Positions 47,501 through 59,500 of a stretch of 64,000 nt of DNA are shown here, one piece after another. The stretch covers positions 4,051,059-4,115,058 of the forward strand of contig NC_054744.1 of NCBI RefSeq assembly GCF_018143015.1. Direction: 5' to 3'. The stretch comes from Lytechinus variegatus. Taxonomy: Eukaryota > Echinodermata > Echinoidea > Temnopleuroida > Toxopneustidae. The notes beneath the pieces were generated by a model, which ran no database searches, was not told the DNA's origin, and saw only the letters and a list, made by a program, of their open reading frames with translations. The position numbers and the translations under genes were made by a program. Every line of letters begins with the position of its first letter. Position 1 is the first letter of the stretch.

Positions 47501-50500
47501 TCAGTTTTTTTTTTCCTATCTTATCACTTCTTGATCACATAAATCCTCTCTCTCTCTCTCTCTCTTTACTTACTTAACGGGTCAATATAACCCCAGAAAA
47601 TATATCTTAGGCCACTGAGATTATTGGAATTGTAACTAATAAAAAGAAATGCTGAATATATTACAAATAGTGCTTGGTACACTGAAAATTTAAAATACCG
47701 AAGAACTTGTTAAAACTTTATCCCTCTTGCTAGAATGATTTTCTTTATATAATATCTCATAGATCGTCGATCAACAACCTTATCGTTTACGGGAAGTAAT
47801 CCCCATATTGTGTGCTGATATCTTATTCCTCGGTTTTTTGTTTTATATGTATTTAAAGGTTTTGTGTTTTTTCATTAAAAAAAGGAATGAATATACAAAA
47901 AAATAATAATAATAAACAAGTGGAATGCCTCTGGCCGTATCACCTACATCACTCGATTCAAAATAGCAGCAGTGCTGACTTTAAAAACTACTATAACTCG
48001 CACAAGATGTTAAGTGATACTTGGATACTCTTATTTCCACGTTTTATGAACTAGACCAATACACTTACAGAAATAGGATGGTAATTCAACAAATACCCCC
48101 AATGTGGAAAAAATTCATTGACCTCACATGACCTTTGACCTTGATCATGTGACCTGAAACTTGCACAGGATATTCAGTGATACTTTATTACTCTTATGTC
48201 CAAGTTTCAAAAGTCAGATCAATAAACTTGCAAAGTTATGATGGTAATTCAACAGATACCCCCATTATGGCCAAAGTTCATTGACCTTTGACCATTGTCA
48301 TATGACCTAAAATGCACACAGGATGTTCAGTGATACTTGATTACTCTTATGTCCAAGTTTTATGAACTAGACCAACATACTTTCAAAGTTATGATGGTAA
48401 TTCACCAAAAAAACCCGATTCGGCCAAAGTTAATTGACCCTAAATGACCTTTGACCTTGACCATGTGACCTGAAACTTGCCCAGGATGTTCAGTGATACT
48501 TGATTACTATTATGTCCAAGTTTCATGAATCAGATCCAAAACCTTTTTAAGTTTTGATTGTAATTCATCAGATACCCCCAAATCGGCCAAAGTTCATTGA
48601 CCCTAAATGACCTTTGACCTTGGTCATGTGACGTGAAACTCATGCAGGATGTTTGGTGATACTTGATTAATCTTATGTCCAAGTTTAATGAACTAGGTCT
48701 ATATATTTTTAAGTTATGATGATATTTCAAAATCTTAACCTGAGGTTAAGATTTTGATGTTGATTCCCCCAACATGGTCTAAGTTCATTGACCCTAAATG
48801 ACCTTTGACTTTTGTCATGTGACATGAAACTCTGATAGGATGTTAAATAATATTTGATTAACCTTATGGCCAAGTTTCATGAACTAGGTCTATATACATT
48901 TCAAAAACTTAACCTTAGGTTAAGATTTGATGTTGACGCCGCCGCCGCCGTCGGAAAAGCAGCGCCTATAGTCTCACTCTGCTATGCAGGTGAGACAAAA
49001 AGAAGTAATAAAAATAATACTAAATAAAATTGTTACCCTACTTCTCATACAGTGGGTGGCATAAATAGTCAATCATGACTTATTGCCAAATAAAAACATG
49101 GAATGGAATGGTTATCCCCTCTTGTTAGAATGTTTTTCTTTTATATAATATATCATAGATCGTCAATCAACAACTTTATCGTTTTCGGGAAGTAATCCCC
49201 CTATTGCTTACTGATATCTTATTTCTCAGTTTTTTTTTCATATGTATTTTAATGTTTTATTATTTAGGTTTTTTCATAGAAAAAAGGAAGGAATATACAA
49301 GAAATTATTTTTTTTTAAGGACAAGTCCACCCCAACAAAAACTTGATTTGAATAAAAAGAGAAAAATTCAACAAGCATAACACTGAAAATTTCATCAAAA
49401 TCGGATGTAAAATAAGAAAGTTATGGCATTTTAATGTTTCGCTTCATTTCACAAAACAGTTATATGCACATCTCGGTCGGTATGCAAATGAGGAACTGAT
49501 GACATCACTAACTCACTATTTCTTTTGTATTTTCTTAAATGAAATATGAAATATTTTTATTTTCTCGTCATCGTCATGTGAAATGAAGTTTCATTCCTCC
49601 CTGCAACACGTGGAAATTTATTATTTTAACATTTTGTGCTTTAGGCAAGGAGGTCCTAATCGTCAAATTCGTAAAAATTGAAATAATGTATAATTCAAAC
49701 AATGAAAACCAAAAGAAATAGTTTGTGAGTGACATCATCGACTCTCTCATTTGGATGTAGCTGGCTCGTTCATATAACTATTTTGTTAAAAATAAACAAC
49801 ATTTTTAATGTCACAACTTTCTTATTTTACATCCGATTTTGATGAAATTTTCAGCATTGTGCTTGTCTGATTTTTCTCTATTGATTCAAATCAACATTTT
49901 TCTGAAGAGGACTTGACCTTTAATGGTTGCAGGGTCTTTGTTTTGTTGTTGTTGTGTTTTTAATGACTTTTATAACTGGGTCTGACAGAAAGACTACGCT
50001 ACATTTCCATGTTATTCAACATAAATAGGATCGTGGGTCTTTGTTTTTTATAATTATTATAATTTTTGAAATAAATGGGTCTGGAAAAAAGACTTTGGAC
50101 TTATATTATAATTTTTTAATTAACCGGGTCTGGGAAAAAAGATTTCGCATTTTTGTGCTATATAAACACATTACTATAAAGTTTCAGCTTTTAGTTACCG
50201 GGTCTGGAGCAAAGACTATGCATGATTTTCAATTTACCATTAGCGTGAGGAGAAATGACTAAGCTCGATTCTAATTTTTATTCCACTGGAATATCATTAA
50301 TGTATCTCATTTGGGACTAAAATTATAATTTTTTAAACACCCGGGTCTGGAAAAAAGATTTTGGATTCATATCATGATTTTTGAAACAACAGGGTCTGGA
50401 AAAAGACTTTGGACTTGCACTATTATTGTTTAAACAACCGGGTCTGGAATAAAGACTTTGGACTAATATTATCATTTTTGAAACAATCGGGTCTGGAATA

Positions 50501-53500
50501 AAGACTTTTGGCTCATACGATTATTTTTTAAACAACCGGGTCTGGAATAAAGACTTTGGACTTATAGTAGTATTTTTTTAACAACCGGGTCTGGAATGAA
50601 GACTTTTGATTTATATTATAATTTTTAAAACAACAGGGTCTGGAAAAAGACTTTGGATTTATATTATAATTTTTGAAACAACCGGGTCTGGAGAAAAGAC
50701 TTTGGACAAATATTATCATTTTTGAAACATCGGGTCTGGAATAAAGACTTTTGGCTCATATGATTATTTTTTAAACAACCGGGTCTGGAATAAAGACTTT
50801 GGACTTATATTATTATTTTTTTAACAACTGCGTCTGGAATGAAGAGTTTTGATTTATATTATAATTTTTGAAACAACAGGGTCTGGAAAAAGACTTTGGA
50901 TTTATATTATAATTTTTGAAACAACCGGGTCTGGAGAAAAGACTTTGGACTTATATTATTATTTTCTAAACAACCGGGTCTGGAATAAAGACTTTTGATT
51001 TATATTATAATTTTTGAAACAACAGGGTCTGGAATAAAGACTTTGGATTTATATTATAATTTTTGAAACAACCGGGTCTGGAATAAAGACTTTGGGCTCA
51101 TATTATTATTTTTAAACAACCGGGTCTGGAATAAAGACTTTGGACTTATATTATTATTTTTTTAACAACCGGGTCTGGAATGAAGACTTTTGATTTATAT
51201 TATAATTTTTGAAACAACAGGGTCTGGAAAAAGACTTTGGATTTATATTATAATTTTTGAAACAACCGGGTCTGGAGAAAAGACTTTTGGATCATATGAT
51301 TATTTTCTAAACAACCGGGTCTGGAATAAAGACTTTTGATTTATATTATAATTTTTGAAACAACAGGGTCTGGAGAAAAGACTTTTGGATCATATGATTA
51401 TTTTTTAAACAACCGGGTCTGGAATAAAGACTTTGGACTTATATTATTATTTTCTAAACAACCGGGTCTGGAAAAAAGACTTTTGATTTATATTATAATT
51501 TTTGAAACAACAGGGTCTGGAATAAAGACTTTGGGCTCATATTATTATTTTCGAACCAACCGGGTCTGGAATAAAGACTTTGGATTTATATTATAATTTT
51601 TGAAACAACCGGGTCTGGAATAAAGACTTTGGGCTCATATTATTATTTTTAAACAACCGGGTCTGGAATAAAGACTTTGGATTTATATTATAATTTTTTA
51701 AACAACCGGGTCTGGAGAAAAGACTTTTGGATCATATGATTATTTTCTAAACAACCGGGTCTGGAATAAAGACTTTTGATTTATATTATAATTTTTGAAA
51801 CAACAGGGTCTGGAGAAAAGACTTTTGGATCATATAATTATTTTTTAAACAACCGGGTCTGGAATAAAGACTTTGGACTTATATTATTATTTTCTAAACA
51901 ACCGGGTCTGGAATAAAGACTTTTGATTTATATTATAATTTTTGAAACAACAGGGTCTGGAATAAAGACTTTGGATTTATATTATAATTTTTGAAACAAC
52001 CGGGTCTGGAATAAAGACTTTGGGCTCATATTATTATTTTTGAAACAACCGGGTCTGGAATAAAGACTTTGGATTTATATTATAATTTGTTAATTGACCG
52101 GGTCAGGAAAACAGACTTTGCACTTTTGTGCTAAATGAACGCATTACTATACGATTTTAGTTCAGAACGGATTTGCCAAAAATCCCTTCAAATTTATTAC
52201 ATTTGTGGGTAAAGTCATTATTACATTTGTGGGCGATCAAAAATTATTACATTTGTGGGTAAAGTGCATTATTACATTTGTGGGTGAAATTATTACATTT
52301 GTGGGTAAAGTGTTATTACATTTGTGGGCGTTATTACATTTGTGGGTAAAGTGTTATTACATTTGTGGGCGTTATTACATTTGTGGGCGATTATTACATT
52401 TGTGGGTGTAACAGGGGGGGCCTTGTTACAACCGATAATGTCGCAATTGCGACATTATACGTGACTGTGACATTATGCGTTGGATGATTTTGGCATAATG
52501 TCACAGTCAATGCATAATGTTGCAGCTTAAATTACTAATGCATAACGTCGCAAGTCTTAACGCATAATGTCGCAACGGTATTTTATTCAGGAATCGAGTT
52601 GCAGATAAAATATAAGATATGTTTTTCTCAGTAATTCAGTCAAACTCTGTCATCTGAAAGTTTTTGAAAGTGCGTTTGGTGGGACAGGCGCGAATGTAGG
52701 GGGGCAGTATTGAATTAATTTTGATGAAGAGTGGTCGCCACTTATTAGGATTTAATATTTAATCGTTGTTCATGACATTTCAAGAAAGTTATCATATTTC
52801 GTATTGTAACTCGGAATGTACCGTATGAAAAATAGTTTTAAAGCGATAGGTCCTATACAAGTTTCCCCTGGGGGAAGGGAGCACGTGATAAATAAATAAC
52901 ATGTAGGTACGTAGCGGGAGGGGCAGAATTAACCACCCCCCCCCCGAAAAAACGTTAAAACCTTCCTTTCTTACTGAAGAGTTTTACAAACCTCACTAAA
53001 ATGTGCACGAAATCATTAAATATCAGATTCGTTTTTCACATTATCACATCCCATCCTCACAGAGAAAAATCTGTGGATGTATTTTTTTAAAATATACTTT
53101 AAAAATTTACCGGGTATTAAAACACTTTACAAGCATTGACAAACTGTTTTCGTTTCTCTTCTAAATAACGAGAGCCCCCGGGCAGTGGCGGCACCAGGAT
53201 TGCAAAACTGGTGAATGGCAAAGAAAAGGGATAGAGGGGGACTAAATTTATTTTGCATGTTTCACAAAAGCGCGACTAGGGCGCGGGATCCAACTTTTGG
53301 GTCCCTGCTGGAGTCCGGAGTCAGAGCACCTACGTACTTGTTTTTAATGCAGTATGTAAAGAGGATTACGCCAAAAGGGTGGGGGCGCAGAATTTTTTCA
53401 TTCATGTTTTCCCGATGGGCCGCTAAAAGCCAATTTTTTCGCTGTTGGTTTATAGAAGGGGTAGTCCCAAATAAAGACTGAGGTTTTAAGTACATTTAAT

Positions 53501-56500
53501 AAGCTTTATTCTTACAAACAAGATAGGCTATCTCACATTGCCTAAATAGATGAGCGCGCGAAGCGCGAGTTCTACTTTTTGGATATTTGATGCATTTAGA
53601 CTAAAGCAATGAACATTCTGAGCAGTTTTTGGCAGTATAGGATATGCGAGCGCGAATCGCGCGCTAATTTTAATATTGATGGGACATTCCGAGTAACAAT
53701 TCGAAATATGATTTCTTTATTAAAATGTCATGAAAAACAATGAAGTGTAACTAAATTTGTATTTAATTTTCAGCTAGATGACTTTACTCTCCTGCAAAAT
53801 AAGTTGAATTGCATGTATAGCGATATGCACAGGTGATTGGTGGTATGCGTATACTTGCGTTTCACTAGTCCACACATTAACATTTTCAAAGTCCACCCCC
53901 CCCCCAGAGTCGTCGATCCTGGGGGGGGGCGATAGCCCCACCAATCAAAATATTGATTGCTTTGATACAGTACACGTATGGGAGAAGAAATACATCTTTT
54001 CGGCATTACCAATTTTTCAAAGGGTAGATAGCTCTGGGGAACCTTGATTTAAGCTATGCCTACCATTGTTCTCTTCATCCATTTCTTTACAAAATATATA
54101 TATATAAATATAAATAAATATATATATATATATATACACATACATACATATACATGTATAGGTCTATGTGTAGTGTGTGTGGGTGCGCTTGTTTTGTGGT
54201 TGAATTCTTTCGGAACTTTGATTCATGATTTTGCCCCCCAATCTGAAAAAAAAATCGACGCCCCTGACCCCCCCCCCTTCTGATAATGAATTCGATACTG
54301 ACCCCTCAACAATCTTGAAGACATCATCAGGGCATGTAACATTAGGAGGGGTCGTGTCAACTGATAAAATACATTTAAAAAGAGAAGAAATAAAGAATAT
54401 GATTGGTTATTCTCATGATATATCTGGCTATATATGATGAGCTTTACTTACTTTTAACCTCAAACATACAGTTTTCCTAAATGAATTTGAAATGCAACAA
54501 CAAATACTAATTGTCAAAATGAAACCACAAAATTAAGTTCTTACCTGTATTGACGACCACTGTGAAGTTGCACGATGCTTGATTTCCGCTCGCATCAGAA
54601 AACACATACTCAACGAGAGTTGACCCAACTGGAAATTCATCACCAGAGCTGTAGTTTCCGAAGACCAATGTAGCATTGTCTGATATATCAGTAGCTGATG
54701 GCTCAGTAAAGTTGATGGGTACTTTAAGAGTACCAAGCTCAACAATCTTGAAGACATCATCAGGGCATGTAACATTGGGAGAGGTCGTGTCAACTGATAA
54801 AACACATTTAAAAAGAGAAGAAATAAAGAATATGATTGGTTATTCTCATGATATATCTGGCTATATATGATGAGCTTTACTTATTTTTAACCTCAAACAT
54901 ACAATTTTCCTAAATGAATTTGAAATGCAACAACAAATACTAATTGTCAAAATGAAACCACAAAATTAAGTTCTTACCTGTATTGACGACCACTGTGAAG
55001 TTGCACGATGCTTGATTTCCACTCCCATCAGAAAACACATACTCAACGAGGGTTGACCCAACTGGAAATTCATCACCAGAGCTGTAGTTTCTGAAGACCA
55101 ATGTAGCATTGCCTGATACATCAGTAGCTGATGGTTCAGTAAAGTTGATGGGTACTTTAAGAGTACCAAGCTCAACAGTCTTGAAGACATCATCAGGGCA
55201 CGTAACATTAGGAGGGGTCGTGTCAACTGATAAAATACATTTAAAGAGAAGAAATAAAGAATATGATTGGTTATTCTCATGATATATCTGGCTATACAGT
55301 GCGTCCCAGAAAAAACGAAACCGAGATTTAGCGATAATTTATCATTACTTAATCGTAAATAAAATACACAAATGACCTACCAATTTAAAGCTTAGAATCT
55401 CCTCTTTCATCTGGTATCATCCCTTACCTTATTGACTTATTGAATTCTATATAAATGAATATTCTCATAAATTTTGTGAAGATTTTGTTTACTTTTCTTT
55501 TAGATAATTACTTTTCCAACACCAAACTAAGCTTAGATTTTTTTTTTCTTTTTTCTGTCGTTTAAATCTTTTTCATCAACTGCATTATAGCACGTTTGCT
55601 AATCGCTTTATATATCAATTAATCTATGAGTTCTCACAGAGTTTTTTTTTTTTTTTTAATTGCCAAGTCTTCCGGAATTCAAATACATCTGTTAGCCTTC
55701 CTAAACAATTATAGCATTACTTTTCAAGTTACTATGACATATAACTACTCACATCGTAACAATATAAACCAGTGGTAAACTATGAACGAACATCTTTCAT
55801 TTATTTTTTATGAGTGTAATACAAAGTGTCAATGTTTCTCTATGTGCAATACTCAATTTTTATGATGATAATGTGAATAATAAAAGGGTAGTTAAATATG
55901 ATATTAATAATAATGATAAAAACAATAATAATCAAATCTTAGATTAATTATGATAATGAATCAAATAGTAAATGGTTACAAAATGATTGTATTACAATGA
56001 TGACTGATTTGCCAATAACGTATGTATGTATTTACCCCAGGCATGTGATTTTTCCCCCCAAATTATGTTTTTAATTCCCGTTTCTCATTATGTTGTAATT
56101 TTCATGTATATTTTTGTATTTGTCTGAAAATCTGTAATTCGGCCTTTGGGCCGCGAATGATTTCTTTTGTTCAAATAAACCATTTCTATTCTGTTACTTA
56201 AATTATTTCTCATTCACGCATGAGTGAGCAAATACAATTTGAAGAAAGAATATCAAAAACTCGTTTGGCGGGGGTATCTGGGTTTCAAAAAGAAAACCAC
56301 ATTTTTGGAAAGTTCAATATCTTTTCTTTAATTTGATACCTAAATTACAGAAAATGGTCAAGAAATAACAAAGTTCTGGTCATTTGAAATAAGGCTTGAA
56401 TTTCAATAATTTCATAAACTGAAGAGGCTCTCTAGGATGGCTTGCAAACTCACTCGACACTCCGTTTTGTTGACGATCAGCCATGCATTAAATCTTTTGT

Positions 56501-59500
56501 TCACCATGCGAAAGCATGTAACATTGGGAGAGGTCGTGTCAACTGATAAAACACATTTAAAAAGAGAAGAAATAAAGAATATGATTGGTTATTCTCATGA
56601 TATATCTGGCTATATATGATGAGCTTTACTTATTTTCAACCTCAAACATACAATTTTCCTAAATGAATTTGAAATGCAACAACAAATACTAATTGTCAAA
56701 ATGAAACCACAAAATTAAGTTCTTACCTGTATTGACGACCACTGTGAAGTTGCACGATGCTTGATTTCCACTCCCATCAGAAAACACATACTCAACGAGG
56801 GTTGACCCAACTGGAAATTCACCAGAGCTGTAGTTTCTGAAGACCAATGTAGCATTGCCTGATACATCAGTAGCTGATGGCTCAGTAAAGTTGATGGGTA
56901 CTTTAAGAGTACCAAGCTCAACAGTCTTGAAGACATCATCAGGGCACGTAACATTAGGAGGGGTCGTGTCAACTGATAAAATACATTTAAAAAGAGAAGA
57001 AATAAAGAATATGATTGGTAATTCTCATGATATATCTGGCTATACAGTGCGTCCCAGAAAAAACGAAACCGAGATTTAGCGATAATTTATCATTACTTAA
57101 TCGTAAATAAAATACACAAATGACCTACCAATTTAAAGCTTAGAATCTCCTCTTTCATCTGGTATCATCCCTTACCTTATTGACTTATTGAATTCTATAT
57201 AACTGAATATTCTCATAAATTTTGTGAAGATTTTGTTTACTTTTCTTTTAGATAATTACTTTTCCAACACCAAACTAAGCTTAGATTTTTTTTTCTTTTT
57301 TTTCTTTTTTCTGTCGTTTAAATCTTTTTCATCAACTGCATTATAGCACGTTTGCTAATCGCTTTATATATCAATTAATCTATGAGTTCTCACAGAGTTT
57401 TTTTTTTTTTTTTTAATTGCCAAGTCTTCCGGAATTCAAATACATCTGTTAGCCTTCCTAAACAATTATAGCATTACTTTTCAAGTTACTATGACATATA
57501 ACTACTCACATCGTAACAATATAAACCAGTGGTAAACTATGAACGAACATCTTTCATTTATTTTTTATGAGTGTAATACAAAGTGTCAATGTTTCTTTAT
57601 GTGCAATACTCAATTTTTATGATGATAATGTGAATAATAAAAGGATAGTTAAATATGATATTAATAATAATGATAAAAATAATAATAATCAAATCTTAGA
57701 TTAATTATGATAATGAATCAAATAGTAAATGGTTACAAAATGATTGTATTACAATGATGACTGATTTGCCAATAACGTATGTATGTATTTACCCCAGGCA
57801 TGTGATTTTTCCCCCCAAATTATGTTTTTAATTCCCGTTTCTCATTATGTTGTAATTTTCATGTATATTTTTGTATTTGTCTGAAAATCTGTAATTCGGC
57901 CTTTGGGCCGCGAATGATTTCTTTTGTTCAAATAAACCATTTCTATTCTATTACTTAAATTATTTCTCATTCACGCATGAGTGAGCAAATACAATTTGAA
58001 GAAAGAATATCAAAAACTCGTTTGGCGGGGGGTATCTGGGTTTCAAAAAGAAAACCACATTTTTGAAAAGTTCAATATCTTTTCTTTAATTTGATACCTA
58101 AATTACAGAAAATGGTCAAGAAATAACAAAGTTCTGGTCATTTGAAATAAGGCTTGAATTTCAATAATTTCATAAACTGAAGAGGTTCTCTAGGATGGCT
58201 TGCAAACTCACTCGACACTCCGTTTTGTTGACGATCAGCCATGCATTAAATCTTTTGTTCACCATGCGAAAGCATGTAACATTGGGAGAGGTCGTGTCAA
58301 CTGATAAAACACATTTAAAAAGAGAAGAAATAAAGAATATGATTGGTTATTCTCATGATATATCTGGCTATATATGATGAGCTTTACTTATTTTCAACCT
58401 CAAACATACAATTTTCCTAAATGAATTTGAAATGCAACAACAAATACTAATTGTCAAAATGAAACCACAAAATTAAGTTCTTACCTGTATTGACGACCAC
58501 TGTGAAGTTGCACGATGCTTGATTTCCACTCCCATCAGAAAACACATACTCAACGAGGGTTGACCCAACTGGAAATTCACCAGAGCTGTAGTTTCTGAAG
58601 ACCAATGTAGCATTGCCTGATACATCAGTAGCTGATGGCTCAGTAAAGTTGATGGGTACTTTAAGAGTACCAAGCTCAACAGTCTTGAAGACATCATCAG
58701 GGCACGTAACATTAGGAGGGGTCGTGTCAACTGATAAAATACATTTAAAAAGAGAAGAAATAAAGAATATGATTGGTAATTCTCATGATATATCTGGCTG
58801 TATATGATGAGCTTTACTTATTTTTAACCTCAAACATTTATAGTTTTCCTTAATGAATTTGAAATGCAACAACAAATACTAATTGTCAAAATGAAACCAC
58901 AAAATTAAGTTCTTACCTGTATTGACGACCACTGTGAAGTTGCACGATGCTTGATTTCCACTCCCATCAGAAAACACATACTCAACGAGGGTTGACCCAA
59001 CTGGAAATTCACCAGAGCTGTAGTTTCTGAAGACCAATGTAGCATTGCCTGATACATCAGTAGCTGATGGTTCAGTAAAGTTGATGGGTACTTTAAGAGT
59101 ACCAAGCTCAACAGTCTTGAAGACATCATCAGGGCATGTAACATTAGGAGGGGTCGTGTCAACTGATAAAACACATTTAAAAAGAGAAGAAATAAAGAAT
59201 ATGATTGGTAATTCTCATGATATATCTGACGATAAATAGTGAGCCACGTTCTTTCCTAAATAAACTTGAAATGAAACAACTGATACTGATTGTTAAAATG
59301 TTAAAATCAAACCACAAAGTTCTTACCTGTATTGACGACCACTGTGAAGTTGCACGATGCTTGATTTCCACTCCCATCAGAAAACACATACTCAACGAGG
59401 GTTGACCCAACTGGAAATTCATCACCAGAGCTGTAGTTTCTGAAGACCAATGTAGCATTGCCTGATACATCAGTAGCTGATGGTTCAGTAAAGTTGATGG

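Larger units (their letters stand above)
43812..52413. mobile_element. Giant inverted-repeat (foldback) element, 8.6 kb, with satellite-like arms
   Basis: Left terminus TGTTGCACCCACAAATGTAA is inverted at the right terminus (TTACATTTGTGGGTGTAACA). Each arm has an outer array of CCCACAAATGTAATAA units (11 left, 10 right), a unique stretch of about 100 bases (GGCAAATCCGTTCTGAACTA region), and an inner array of about 50-bp units (AAGTCTTTATTCCAGACCCG then GTTGTTT...). The inner array grades into diverged units toward the centre. The spacers in the outer arrays occur in mirror order, so the arms correspond unit by unit. Flanks are G-runs (9 and 7 bases). The centre (46.7-49.9 kb) holds nested repeats and no transposase. 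It resembles the foldback TU elements described from sea urchin in having repeat-built inverted termini, but identity with TU is not established. It lies in intron 8 of the lectin gene. Confidence 0.88.
55290..58805. repeat. Recent tandem duplication, two 1758-bp units
   Basis: 55290-57047 and 57048-58805 are nearly identical. Each includes one intact HYR exon, its intron, a partial HYR exon remnant, and about 1.2 kb of unrelated sequence starting ACAGTGCGTCCCAGAAAAAA. Differences are mostly homopolymer length and a few substitutions. Confidence 0.9.
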
